Made by a program: the position numbers and the translations under genes. Positions 54,401 through 63,559 of a DNA stretch of 64,000 nucleotides are shown here, piece after piece. The stretch's first letter is position 1. Each line of letters opens with the position of its first letter. A model generated the notes under the pieces. It made no database searches. It was not told where the DNA came from and saw nothing but the letters and a program-made list of their open reading frames with translations. This DNA is from Maribacter thermophilus (GTDB lineage: Bacteria > Bacteroidota > Bacteroidia > Flavobacteriales > Flavobacteriaceae). Where the stretch lies: the NCBI RefSeq assembly GCF_001020565.1, contig NZ_LDAS01000001.1:3594769-3658768 (forward strand). Reading direction: 5' to 3'.

Positions 54401-54952
54401 CTAATTTTTATATATGTTGTTGGCAACCGTTTTTACTTTTATGTTATCTACTTTTTTTCTTAAATCATTCTGGAATGTATCCATAAATTCTCCGATGTCA
54501 AAAAAAATATAAGATAAAAGTCTTTTAATCGGATTTTTTATAATGATATGTTCGGTCGCAATAAATTCGGTTTTATTTTCATTGATTATTTTAAATTCAC
54601 TCTTCCAATACCCCTTAAATCCGTTGGCTTCTATTATTTCAATTTCATAATAGGAGTAAGGTACTTTCTTAATAGTCTTAAATGTTATTTTCTGCCCATT
54701 TTTTGAGACTTCTTCCCAAGTTTCAATTCCTTTTTCCGAATTTAGTATTACTAGATCTTTCAAGTCGCTTCTGTAGGAAAAATCATTGTTATTTGTGACA
54801 ATTTCAAAGAGTCTTTTTTGCGATATATCATAAACACTTCTCCGTTGTTCGGTTCTTTCCGAAGGCAAAATATATCCTACTGTAACGATCATTAGAAGAA
54901 GCACGACTATTAGTATAGAGAAATTCATGATTTTTTTCTTTTTAATTGTCAT
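54401..54952 (-). CDS. Membrane-anchored SRPBCC-fold protein (cassette gene)
   Basis: 183 aa. One N-terminal helix (about 9-27, FSILIVVLLLMIVTVGYIL) and a body matching SRPBCC/polyketide-cyclase proteins: KRLFEIVTNNNDFSYRSDLKD, TWEEVSKNGQKITFKTIKK, YYEIEIIEANGFKGYWKSEFKI. Binds an unknown hydrophobic ligand. Shares a unit with the cupin gene. Confidence 0.6.
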   Translation of the reverse strand: MTIKKKKIMNFSILIVVLLLMIVTVGYILPSERTEQRRSVYDISQKRLFEIVTNNNDFSYRSDLKDLVILNSEKGIETWEEVSKNGQKITFKTIKKVPYSYYEIEIIEANGFKGYWKSEFKIINENKTEFIATEHIIIKNPIKRLLSYIFFDIGEFMDTFQNDLRKKVDNIKVKTVANNIYKN

Positions 54953-54995
54953 TTTTCATCATTCGGTGTGTTTATAAGAAGTTACTGTTTAAAAT

Positions 54996-55285
54996 GGTTG
55001 CCGACAGTCTTGGGTACGGTGGTGTTGTGGCCGGGGCGGTGCAGTAGCGAAAGTTATTGGCCTTTGCCTCTGGCCTGCGGAGAAAGCCACCGGTTGTACA
55101 TCTTTGCGTTCGACCTTTGTTTTATTAAAAATAGGAAATTTTAAAAAGTCGGGAAGGGTAGCAATGAGTTGTGCAAGTTGTTGTGGGTAGAACTTATATA
55201 GTTTAAATGTTCAATAATTTACTTTCATAAAAGTATAACTTTCGGCTGTGTATATTAAACCATGTCCGCTATTGGTTATAAAACA
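54996..55285 (-). repeat. attC-like site C
   Basis: Minus strand runs from ATAACCAATAGCGGAC at the high end to GACTGTCGGCAACC at the low end. Divergent member, with the GCGAAA...GGCGG central blocks shared with site G. Confidence 0.55.
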
Positions 55286-55365
55286 AAATACAATCTATTT
55301 TTAATGAACATAGGTGCCAATAAATTTTTCTTGATTGTTTTTAATACAAAAAATTATGTTTAATA

Positions 55366-56634
55366 TCAGTGATTTATAGCTGTTGCACATCTTCTCAATT
55401 GATACTTTCTATTTATAAAAGAAGGAGAGTCATCTAATGTGGCTGCAGAATAAAATACCCATACTTTTTCATTACCAACATAAACTTCGGGTTCCGATAC
55501 ATTAAGAGTACTATCAAAGGCACTTAATAGCCACATTTGTTGGTCTGGATCATCTAACGTAGTTAACCAAATTTCACCAGGTCTGTTAAACGCTGTTTGC
55601 GAAAAATTGTTTCCACTGTTATTAATTTGAAATGCAGAATACAGCTGACCATTATAAATAAAAGGTTCGTGCGATTGGTTTAGCGAAGGCGTGTCAAGAT
55701 TTGCCGAAGTTGGTGTAACTGTTTGATTTTTAACGAACATAGAGCCAAAAGATGTTCTTTTATATACATGTGCCGTATTTGTTGCATTGATGCCACTCAT
55801 AAAATATTGGTTTCCGTTATATGGATTTAACATTGTATTGCCATCAACTTTATTGGATGAATCATCTGTTACGGGAATAGCGGCAACAGTTGGCGTAAAA
55901 GCATTAAATTCTTTTGCTTGAACGATGCCATTACTATCTTTAAACCCATAGGTAAGGTAAGAACTGCCTTTGATCCATCGCGGGACAATGACATCCATCG
56001 GTACAATAAGAGGATACACGCTCGGTTGTTCCTCTATCAAATAATCATTTGTCGGGTTGTCCAGATCAAGAAGACGTAGCTGAAATTTTTTGTTTTGAGG
56101 ATAATTTGAAGAAAAACCATTGATAACATCATTTAATATGTAGATTACATATCTTTTGTTTTCGTTGGGAAGTTGCGATGGGTAGAAAACCCTTCTTTTA
56201 TTGTCAATTGGTGCGGCAATATTAGTAACGGATGCAGTGGTAGGGCTTGTTGGCCGTACCATTTTTATTTGTCCTGAAGTTGTAGCGCCGACATAATAAA
56301 CGCCTAAGTTATCTATTCCCCAATCTGCAGGACGCGCATAAATATTCGAGGTAAATGGACTATAGCCTTTTCCATTTGAAGGAATTAAATCTCCTGTGTT
56401 TGGATCTATACCACATTGCCAGACTTTTCCCGACACACCACTTGTAGTATCAATTTCTATCCAAATCATATAATTATCCCTAGGAGAAATTTCGGGGTTA
56501 ACATAGTTTACGGAAAAATCCCCAACTCTTATATCGTTTTCAGAATCAGGAATATCAATTGCGCTATTATCGTCTGTTTTTGAGCACTGTACGAAAAGCC
56601 AGCTAATCATAAAAAGTAATACTGTCTGTCTCAT
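55366..56634 (-). CDS. Lipoprotein of unknown function, beta-rich (cassette gene)
   Basis: 422 aa. Lipobox at WLFVQC17. The rest is rich in Tyr, Asn and Thr with repeated short beta segments, as in beta-propeller proteins, e.g. EISPRDNYMIWIEID and PEVYVGNEKVWVFYSAAT. I do not recognise the family. The stop is near attC-like site C. Confidence 0.6.
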   Translation of the reverse strand: MRQTVLLFMISWLFVQCSKTDDNSAIDIPDSENDIRVGDFSVNYVNPEISPRDNYMIWIEIDTTSGVSGKVWQCGIDPNTGDLIPSNGKGYSPFTSNIYARPADWGIDNLGVYYVGATTSGQIKMVRPTSPTTASVTNIAAPIDNKRRVFYPSQLPNENKRYVIYILNDVINGFSSNYPQNKKFQLRLLDLDNPTNDYLIEEQPSVYPLIVPMDVIVPRWIKGSSYLTYGFKDSNGIVQAKEFNAFTPTVAAIPVTDDSSNKVDGNTMLNPYNGNQYFMSGINATNTAHVYKRTSFGSMFVKNQTVTPTSANLDTPSLNQSHEPFIYNGQLYSAFQINNSGNNFSQTAFNRPGEIWLTTLDDPDQQMWLLSAFDSTLNVSEPEVYVGNEKVWVFYSAATLDDSPSFINRKYQLRRCATAINH

Positions 56635-56684
56635 AGATTTATTTTTTATAGGACAGTATTTTTTAAGTAAGGTTTAATTATCTT

Positions 56685-56887
56685 ACATACAATAGTTTAC
56701 GTGTGGTCGGTGCAAGTGTAAACGAAAGTTCGTTTTTCGCCACGCACATAGCGAAATTTTTTGGTTTTCTTTTTTTCTTTGTCCTGCTAAAAAGCAAAAT
56801 CCCAAAGATTTGGCGGACTTCATAAAAATACGCAAACCTTTCGATTAAGCCCGAAGCCCGTATGGTTTATAGGTTGTGTTGTATGTA
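56685..56887 (-). repeat. attC-like site D
   Basis: Perfect terminal inverted repeat ACATACAA (56685-56692) and TTGTATGT (56879-56886), with GCCCGTATGGTTTATAGG inside. The stop codon of the 315-aa gene lies inside the site. Confidence 0.65.
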
Positions 56888-57792
56888 GTTTTTTTTATGT
56901 TATATTCGAATTTCAGAACTCTTAAATTCCATAAGGTTAAAGTTTGTGTGGCAGTAATACTATCATCCACACTTCTGACAACTAACTTGTCTTTAAATGA
57001 TTTAATGAACTTAGCCCATAGTTGCCCTTTTGAGTCTTTTAGTAAAAAGTAGAACCCGCTATCTCCAATTTTTTGTCCTGCTGAATCTAATATGAGTTCG
57101 CCCTTCTTCCCAATTTTAGGAGTTAAAATAACTGTTGCATTTCCATTTGGCAAAGGAAAAATTGCCTTGATACATGTCTTGCCTGATGGTATTGTACAAG
57201 TTTCATAAACACCTGAATATACTATTTGATCTGTTGATTTAAATGTGCGAAGCCAAACTGTCCTTTTGATATCATTTGTTTTAGAATCTAATAGTTGAAT
57301 TATTTCACTTGTCAATTCCGATGCGTCCTTTACTTGCTGAATAGGAACATTTAGTTGTTGTATTCTTTTACTGAAAAATATTCTTACTAAAATACCAAAC
57401 CCTTTAAATAATGGATTCCATTTTGCTTTTAGTCGGAGGTCATAATTTGATGTGTTTTGATAGAAGTCGATCACATCTGGGGATAAAGCGTTTAATTCAT
57501 TCGTAGTCAGGTTTAGTTGGTCAATTGATTCAATTAATCCTTTGTCCTTTTTTTTGTTGTCAATAAGCAAATGTTCTTTTTCTGCTAATTGCTTGATAAA
57601 TTTTTGACCAATACCATTTGTGTCTCCAAAAGGACCTAAAAGCCAATTGTGTTCTGTTTTATCAATTTTCTTCCCAAAAACAATGACCCATTGCTGAGTA
57701 ATCCAATCTTGTATACTTTGATTTTTATACGCTATTCCCATTTTTACTAGAACTCTTATGTGTTGCGAATAAAATTTGATTGCCCTTTCCAC
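56845..57792 (-). CDS. Unknown conserved protein, partner of the CrtA-like gene (cassette gene)
   Basis: 315 aa. Segments LLGPFGDTNGIGQKFI, LSPDVIDFYQNTSNYDLRLKAKW and FPLPNGNATVILTPKIGKKGELIL look conserved but I know no function. The start overlaps the CrtA-like gene by 37 bp, so both are co-translated; another possible start is 57741. The C-terminus lies inside attC-like site D. Confidence 0.55.
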   Translation of the reverse strand: MERAIKFYSQHIRVLVKMGIAYKNQSIQDWITQQWVIVFGKKIDKTEHNWLLGPFGDTNGIGQKFIKQLAEKEHLLIDNKKKDKGLIESIDQLNLTTNELNALSPDVIDFYQNTSNYDLRLKAKWNPLFKGFGILVRIFFSKRIQQLNVPIQQVKDASELTSEIIQLLDSKTNDIKRTVWLRTFKSTDQIVYSGVYETCTIPSGKTCIKAIFPLPNGNATVILTPKIGKKGELILDSAGQKIGDSGFYFLLKDSKGQLWAKFIKSFKDKLVVRSVDDSITATQTLTLWNLRVLKFEYNIKKTTYNTTYKPYGLRA

Positions 57793-58457
57793 TTACCAAA
57801 TTCTGACATAGGCTTAAACCTTAAAGTTGCGAACTCAAAATGAAAATTCTTTCTATCCCTTTCTTTCATTGCAGCGGAATGTCTTTTAGGTTTTTCAACC
57901 GCACTATGACCATGAACCATATCGGTCATTTCTTTTTCCGTTTTCCAAATTGAAAAAGTTGAGACGGTATTTGGAAACTTTACTGATGCCAATGAAAGAG
58001 TAGTTCCTGGATGGTCTCTTACTAGTTTTTCTACAGGTCTTCCCCAATGGATAAATCTGGGTACTGCAAAGGGTTTCATTCTTGCTATTGTTACCGCAAC
58101 TACTGGTGAATTTGGACTGTCCAATTTGTCTTTATAGTCTGGTATTTTGATTCCACTAAACCTTCCCCATTCTCTAATAAAAGACATACGAACATGCCAG
58201 CCCTTTGCTAGAATTCTTCCAAAACGGTCTTGTTTCAAATAGTTTTCGAGTACAGTTTCATTTTCCCATTGCATAAAAACTGCTACTTGTCCTATTAAAA
58301 CCCTAGAGGGAGAAAAAATTGGTGAACCTAGGGTCATTGCCGTCATGTATTCGGAGTAAATCAGTCCTTTCGTGTTTTTGGAAATTGAATTCGAGAATAT
58401 TCTCTTTGCCGCAACGAAAAAGGGAAGTTCGACTAAATGATAAGAGAATATATTCAA
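57756..58457 (-). CDS. Spheroidene-monooxygenase-like (CrtA/DUF3291-type) protein (cassette gene)
   Basis: 233 aa. FSKRVLIGQVAVFMQWENETVLENYL-type first repeat and MKPFAVPRFIHWGRPVEKLVRDHPGTTLSL, TVSTFSIWKTEKEMTDMVHGHSAVEK second repeat match the ferredoxin-like double fold of CrtA-type heme monooxygenases. The usual carotenoid genes are absent, so its substrate is open. First gene of a two-gene cassette. Confidence 0.6.
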   Translation of the reverse strand: MNIFSYHLVELPFFVAAKRIFSNSISKNTKGLIYSEYMTAMTLGSPIFSPSRVLIGQVAVFMQWENETVLENYLKQDRFGRILAKGWHVRMSFIREWGRFSGIKIPDYKDKLDSPNSPVVAVTIARMKPFAVPRFIHWGRPVEKLVRDHPGTTLSLASVKFPNTVSTFSIWKTEKEMTDMVHGHSAVEKPKRHSAAMKERDRKNFHFEFATLRFKPMSEFGKWKGQSNFIRNT

Positions 58458-58496
58458 TTTGACTTTACTTGAATTAATAGTTCTATGTCCTTTTCA

Positions 58497-58752
58497 AATT
58501 ATACACAAAGGCTCTGTATATGAAGAGTTGCCCTAAAAATAAGCGAAAACTTTTCGGAATAAACACAAGCCAAGTTTTTAAATTGTACTATCTATCTTTT
58601 TTATTGGAAATCTTCAAATTTAAAAATTTAGCGACTTAACCAATACGCCCAAGCTTGTTTATTACGCACTTATCGCCCCATTTTTTATACATCTTAAGTT
58701 TGGTTCTCATTAAATTGATGGTATAAGTATTAGGGGGTTCGTATGTATAATG
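58497..58752 (-). repeat. attC-like site E
   Basis: Ends ATTATACA (58499-58506 area) and TGTATAAT (near 58745) as inverted repeats, with TTTAGCGACTTAACCAATACGCC in the middle, as in sites F and H. Confidence 0.55.
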
Positions 58753-59964
58753 CTATAAACATGTATTAATTTTTTCATCAATTTGTTGCATCAATGCCCA
58801 TATATAAATATGGTAATCTTTAACATGAAAATCACCGTCTGTAAAGATAATGGAGCTTTCTATATCTTCTAATTCGTTAGGTCTTTGGTCAGATGTGTTT
58901 GCAATGTAGCTAACTGCCAAACCTGTTCTTATACTAGATTCTCTTTTAAAACGAGCTGTATACATATTGTCAAAAGCCACAAAATTTGCACCATTACTAA
59001 AATTATACGGATTACCTGGTGTTATATAGCGTAATGGGCTACTTTGGGTGTCAAAAATTAAACTATCTTGGAAAAAAGTATCATTGTTTTCATCCGTTAT
59101 ACGATATATCAATCCACTCTTTTCTAAAGTCTCGCTATACGATGGGAAGGTTGTATTCGGTTCCGGTATCTTTTTATCATTTTCATAACTTCTCCAGTAA
59201 TGAACACAACCACACTCACTAATGGTCTTACAAAGACCTATATTTTGCCACCAACCACCTAATGTTGAATTATCAAGGGAATAAACATAACCCATTCCTC
59301 CTAAGGCGGCCGTTACTAACTTCTCTCGTAATTCTGGATTGGTGTCAAAAAGGTCTCTTACTAACATTGCCAAAAGGAATGATCCTTGAGAATGCCCGGC
59401 AAGAATAATCTTGTTGCCATTATTATGGTTGTCTAAGTAATTTTGAAAAGAAGCCTTTATATCGGAATAGGCTTCTAGTAAACCTGCAGCCCTTTCTTCT
59501 TCTGTATGTACAGTACTTAAAAAGGATGCAGGTGTGGCTTGCCTATATTTTGGCGCATAAAATCGACCATACTTTGCCAACAATGCTCCTTGAGCTAAGA
59601 TTGTTAGGCCGATATAATTTGTGTCTTGATTATCAATTAATACGGTACTTGGAAATGTAGGCGGATTTTCAAGATGGGTCGGGTGTACCCAAAACACATC
59701 AATACCCGTATTTATATCGGCATTATTACTAACCTCAATGTTAGAAGTAATATTTAAATTTTCATCAATTACAGCAATATCCAAATCATTAGTTTTCAAA
59801 AAATTAAAAGGTTGATTGGGATGAAAATACCAGTTAGTCAGACTATTATAGTTAGTTGTTGAAATAGGAATTTCTATAACATTAGACACAGGATTTTGCT
59901 CATCTTGACTTGATGAACAAGAGAGAATAAAAAATAGTAGTAAATATGTATAAAAGTTTTTCAT
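58753..59964 (-). CDS. DUF3089 lipoprotein, alpha/beta hydrolase (cassette gene)
   Basis: 403 aa, lipobox ILSC16. DVFWVHPTHLENPPTFPS and KIILAGHSQGSFLLAMLVRDLF (nucleophile Ser) are DUF3089 hallmarks; a distinct CxC in CGCVHYWRSY is typical too. Surface-exposed ester or thioester hydrolase. Confidence 0.88.
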   Translation of the reverse strand: MKNFYTYLLLFFILSCSSSQDEQNPVSNVIEIPISTTNYNSLTNWYFHPNQPFNFLKTNDLDIAVIDENLNITSNIEVSNNADINTGIDVFWVHPTHLENPPTFPSTVLIDNQDTNYIGLTILAQGALLAKYGRFYAPKYRQATPASFLSTVHTEEERAAGLLEAYSDIKASFQNYLDNHNNGNKIILAGHSQGSFLLAMLVRDLFDTNPELREKLVTAALGGMGYVYSLDNSTLGGWWQNIGLCKTISECGCVHYWRSYENDKKIPEPNTTFPSYSETLEKSGLIYRITDENNDTFFQDSLIFDTQSSPLRYITPGNPYNFSNGANFVAFDNMYTARFKRESSIRTGLAVSYIANTSDQRPNELEDIESSIIFTDGDFHVKDYHIYIWALMQQIDEKINTCL

Positions 59965-60108
59965 TTCTTGGGGTATTGATGGGGCTTTGACTTTTTTAAA
60001 GTAAATGGATTAATTGTATTTCAATTATTTTTTTAAAATAGTCAGTACGATTTTGTGTTATGGCAATATCCAATTTGTGCTATTTGAACGTAGACAGGGG
60101 TTATTTAT

Positions 60109-60240
60109 TGCTAACGGTCTGGTATATAGAAAGTAGCAGCTTTCTTCTTCTTACTTTTTCAGTTTACCGCTGACCACGATTTTAAGTTAGTACTTTCGTT
60201 TTATCACTTAATCCGCTATTACTTATACACATTTTTAGCA
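60109..60240 (-). repeat. attC-like site F
   Basis: TGCTAACGGTCTGGTATATAG at the low end and ACTTATACACATTTTTAGCA at the high end pair imperfectly (TGCTAA, GTATA, TAGC blocks). Inner box ATCCGCTATT. The stop codon of the serine hydrolase lies inside. Confidence 0.75.
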
Positions 60241-61367
60241 GCTTTATTAAAATAATCGTTAACAATTGAATAGGTTTTATCTACTAGTCTATTTTTAAAA
60301 AAATCATCGTTGTTAGCTAGCATTACTATGGTTAATGGCCGCTTTCGCTCATAAATCACAAAACTTTGTGTTCCAAACCAAAGTCCAGCAGATAAAGCCA
60401 TAGAGTCAGTTATTTCCCAGCCCATAGCGTAAGATGATTCTGTTCCTTTTAATATTTTCAAATCCTCGGAATGCAATTCTATATTCATTGAAATTGGCTT
60501 AAAAATCAATTCATTTGATTCACTTTTTACTATTGTTTTATTACGATGGTTTACAATATACCTCGCATAATCATCTAAGCTGAAATATACACCTCCAGCT
60601 CCTGTTACTTCGTCCATTGGATGACCTTCTACCGATTGCCATTGCCCAAGGCTGTCTCTTTGGTAACGATAAGCATATTCAGGAATTTTTGATGAATCAG
60701 CATCATCAATAAATTGAGTTCGACTCATTCCAGCCTTTTCAAACACATGCTTTTTAATATAATCCTCATACCTCATTCCGCTCACCTTTTCAATAATTTG
60801 AGCTAGCGTAACGTAAGTTCCATTATTATATTCAAATGCGGTTCCTGGTGCAAAACGTATTACATTATTGTTCGCATACCATTCAATTAAATCTTCATTA
60901 CGTACATATTCGCTTGAGTTTTTTGTGCTATTTTCTATTATCCAATCGGCATCTTCAATTCCAGAAGTATGCGAAATGAATTGTTCGATTGTTACATTTT
61001 TAAATATTGGATAAGGATAGTATTGATAAATTGTATCAGTTAAAGAAAGCTTACCTTCCTCCATTAGTTTTAATAGACCAAGACAGGTGAATTGTTTAGC
61101 CATTGACCCCGATCTCAAATTAGTTGAAGGTGTTATGGGTTCTTTAGTTTCAAGATTACGCAAACCATAACCTTTATTGACAACTTTCTTATTGTCGTAT
61201 AAAACTAATATCGCTGCTCCTGGACTATTTTTGTCAAAATAAGAATTATATAGGGAATCTAGTTTAATTTGAAGGTCTGTAAATTCAGATTTCTTTGTAT
61301 CATTTTCTTTGTTTTCATTTTTACACGAAAAAAGACTCAAAACAAATAAGATACATAATATTCTCAT
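60219..61367 (-). CDS. Class C beta-lactamase-fold serine hydrolase lipoprotein (cassette gene)
   Basis: 382 aa from ATG 61367, which gives a lipobox (SLFSC15). Active-site SxxK in RSGSMAKQFT (Ser88, Lys91), YxN in FEYNNGTYV. The third motif (HxG/KTG) is not obvious. Family members hydrolyse peptides, esters or sometimes beta-lactams. The start lies about 20 bp after the GTTGGCAGC end of site G. Confidence 0.85.
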   Translation of the reverse strand: MRILCILFVLSLFSCKNENKENDTKKSEFTDLQIKLDSLYNSYFDKNSPGAAILVLYDNKKVVNKGYGLRNLETKEPITPSTNLRSGSMAKQFTCLGLLKLMEEGKLSLTDTIYQYYPYPIFKNVTIEQFISHTSGIEDADWIIENSTKNSSEYVRNEDLIEWYANNNVIRFAPGTAFEYNNGTYVTLAQIIEKVSGMRYEDYIKKHVFEKAGMSRTQFIDDADSSKIPEYAYRYQRDSLGQWQSVEGHPMDEVTGAGGVYFSLDDYARYIVNHRNKTIVKSESNELIFKPISMNIELHSEDLKILKGTESSYAMGWEITDSMALSAGLWFGTQSFVIYERKRPLTIVMLANNDDFFKNRLVDKTYSIVNDYFNKAAKNVYK

Positions 61368-61383
61368 ATAGTTTGCTTTTATT

Positions 61384-61607
61384 GCTGCCAACGGTTTAGC
61401 TATGAACAGTACGGGAGCAAACTAGCGTTTGCTTTCCGCCATGCACTTAGCGAAATCTTTTGGTTTTGCTTTTTCCTTTTTTGTCCAAAGCTAATTATGA
61501 ATATTTCGCTGGCGCGTAATTTTCAATTTAGCGACTTTATAAATATACACAGACCTTTCGGTTTTGCCCTAAAGTCCGCATTACGTTTAGGCTTTGTTAT
61601 CTGCTGG
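61384..61607 (-). repeat. attC-like site G
   Basis: Minus strand starts GCAGATAACAAAGCC (high end) and ends CTAAACCGTTGGCAGC (low end). Middle TTGAAAATTACGCG...AGCGAAATATTC shared with site A. It contains the stop codon of the 80-aa gene. Confidence 0.75.
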
Positions 61608-61829
61608 CTTTTCCCGCACGATTTGTATTTTTCCAAGCATTTTAGTCCCTTCTTTATTGAAAAAGTATGTAGCCGCCGAATTTGGATTTTGATTGTTGAA
61701 AATGTGTAAACTTAATAGCTCGTATTCATCTTTGTAGTTTTTCAATTCCACTTTAAGTTCTTCAAGTCCAACGATTTTTAAATAGTCCAAATTTGATTTT
61801 AATAGAGAATCGTAGATGGATAAGTTCAA
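61587..61829 (-). CDS. 80-aa protein of unknown function (cassette gene)
   Basis: 80 aa, start overlaps the stop of the 152-aa gene (ATGA). No recognised motif; the end PADNKA is encoded by attC-like site G, so the stop codon sits inside the recombination site. Second gene of a two-gene cassette. Confidence 0.6.
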   Translation of the reverse strand: MNLSIYDSLLKSNLDYLKIVGLEELKVELKNYKDEYELLSLHIFNNQNPNSAATYFFNKEGTKMLGKIQIVREKPADNKA

Positions 61830-62284
61830 TTCTTTACTTTGAGACCCGATATTTTTGTCAACTCGTTTTGTCCGCTATATTTTTCAAGAGTTTTCTTGAT
61901 AAGCGGAAGATTAATTCTATCGTCTGAATATAAATCTTTTCTATTCAGATACATTTGAAGCATTTTCTTGAACAAGTTAGTGTCGTAAATTAAGTCCTTA
62001 CTTCTGTATTCAAACGAATCTCTACTTACTTTTAGCTTAGTTAGTTTAGTGACTGGTCCATTAGTTTCATAAGATGCTTTGTAAATACACTTATCCGACC
62101 AACTCCGTGCGCAATATAAAAATCCATTCGTAACGAATACGTTCCATTTTTCGTCCATACTGTCCGCAAAAATTCCACGTTCCAGAAGTCCAATCTCACT
62201 TTCTGTCAAATCGATGTCCAATTCAGCTTCAGCAAATTCAGAAGAGAATGATTCGGCAATTTGTATTTGTCTTTCTGGTGTCAT
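61826..62284 (-). CDS. 152-aa protein of unknown function (cassette gene)
   Basis: 152 aa. DEKWNVFVTNGFLYCARSWSDKCIYKASYE resembles a group of small uncharacterised proteins with an 'EKW...RSW' pattern, which I cannot place. It starts 10 bp after GTTATCTGC of site H, and the 80-aa gene follows with a 4-bp overlap. A paired toxin/antitoxin or immunity role is only a guess. Confidence 0.6.
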   Translation of the reverse strand: MTPERQIQIAESFSSEFAEAELDIDLTESEIGLLERGIFADSMDEKWNVFVTNGFLYCARSWSDKCIYKASYETNGPVTKLTKLKVSRDSFEYRSKDLIYDTNLFKKMLQMYLNRKDLYSDDRINLPLIKKTLEKYSGQNELTKISGLKVKN

Positions 62285-62294
62285 TTTTGAGCTT

Positions 62295-62431
62295 GCAGAT
62301 AACGGTCTCGTATAAGAATAGTAGCGGATATTTAGGCACCTACCATTCCGTTTGTTACTGTCGTTTAATTTATAAATTTCATTTTCGTTTTAGCGACTAA
62401 ACCGCTATTATTTTTATACATTGTTAGCAGT
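62295..62431 (-). repeat. attC-like site H
   Basis: Best-preserved site. Low end GCAGATAACGGTCTCGTATAAG, high end ATTTTTATACATTGTTAGCAG; the arms pair over about 30 bp with bulges, loop about 75 nt. ATCCGC/ACCGCTATT inner boxes. Confidence 0.8.
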
Positions 62432-62439
62432 TGTTTTTT

Positions 62440-63516
62440 CTATTCGGCATAAATAAATTCTTCTTTAAATGATGGATATTGATGTGTCATTCCGCTTTTT
62501 TGATTTTCACTAAACAACCTTTCAATTATCTTTTGTTCAGAAACTCTTGGAAATCCAATTCCAATGTTTCTTATTTGAGGGTTAGTAATAACAGGTAAAA
62601 AATCTGACACCTGTTGGTTTTTTGCGTTTTGATAGATAAAATCTTCTAGTGATTTTGAAGAGTTTAGTGCTTTAAAATCAATCATATTTTTACAAGAAGC
62701 AACAAGTATTCTTCTGAGCTTTGTTAAATTAATAATTGATGGAAATTTTTCTATTTTGTTTAAAGTTTCCAGATTTATAAATTGAAGATTCGTCATATTG
62801 GAAATAAATGAAATGTCTTCTAATTTATTTATTCTCCACAATTGCAGATACTGAACATTCTTTAATTTTTCTAATGTAGATAGCTCATAGATACCACCCA
62901 ACTGGATAATTATTTTTTTTAATGTCTGGATATGCGAAATAAAATCCAATGATTTTACAGAACTTATAGATTTTAAATGCAAAGTTTCTAACTTGTTCAG
63001 GTTATTAAAAAGGTTCATTAAATTCTTATCATATCCACTTAAACTTAATAGTGTTAAGTCCTTCAAGTGCGAAATGGGAAATAAATCAATGTTTTTAGTT
63101 CTTTTCGAACTTTGAGATAGGCGAAATTCTTTTAGGTTATTTAAAGATTTGAGAAATTCTAAATCATCTATTTTGTCTGAAATAATTGATAAAGATGTCA
63201 ATTCAGGAAATGATTTAAGTAGTTTCAAATTTTTAATATTTCCGCTAATTTCAATTGTAATGTTTTGCAAAAAATCAAAGTGAATAATTTTAGAAATGTC
63301 AAAATTAATGCCTGCAAAAATTCTGAATGGTATGTTAGGTCTGATCGCGTAAATTTCCTTAAACAATTTCCAATTTTCTTTTGAAATATCAGCAAATTCC
63401 TCAGCTCTAACCTGAATTCTATCTAAACCCTCAAGTCGGGCAATAAATTCGGATCTTTCTAATTTGATATCTTTTCTAATATCTAAAAAAAATCTATTTC
63501 TAAATGATGCTCCCAT
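62440..63516 (-). CDS. Leucine-rich-repeat-like protein (first cassette gene)
   Basis: 358 aa from ATG 63516 (a TTG at 63528 is also in frame). About eight irregular LRR-type units: LKLLKSFPELTSLSIIS, LEFLKSLNNLKEFRLS, LKDLTLLSLSG, LNKLETLHLKSI, LEKLKNVQYLQLWRI. No signal peptide, so a cytoplasmic binding protein. It begins 18 bp after GTTAGCA (63540-63534), the putative attI junction next to the truncated integrase. Confidence 0.75.
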   Translation of the reverse strand: MGASFRNRFFLDIRKDIKLERSEFIARLEGLDRIQVRAEEFADISKENWKLFKEIYAIRPNIPFRIFAGINFDISKIIHFDFLQNITIEISGNIKNLKLLKSFPELTSLSIISDKIDDLEFLKSLNNLKEFRLSQSSKRTKNIDLFPISHLKDLTLLSLSGYDKNLMNLFNNLNKLETLHLKSISSVKSLDFISHIQTLKKIIIQLGGIYELSTLEKLKNVQYLQLWRINKLEDISFISNMTNLQFINLETLNKIEKFPSIINLTKLRRILVASCKNMIDFKALNSSKSLEDFIYQNAKNQQVSDFLPVITNPQIRNIGIGFPRVSEQKIIERLFSENQKSGMTHQYPSFKEEFIYAE

Positions 63517-63533
63517 ATCTTTGGTCAAATAAC

Positions 63534-63559
63534 TGCTAACTTGTTATATCACCCCTAAT
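63534..63559 (-). other. Putative attI-like junction
   Basis: Minus strand reads GGTGATATAACAAGTTAGCA between the integrase stop and the first cassette; the GTTAGCA core matches the high end of site H (GTTAGCAG). Confidence 0.4.

Noticed and set aside
53567..62431. CRISPR array as explanation for the repeats between 53.5 and 62.5 kb
   Set aside because: The repeats are 130-290 bp, imperfect, and separated by whole genes, with no 30-40 bp spacers and no cas gene.
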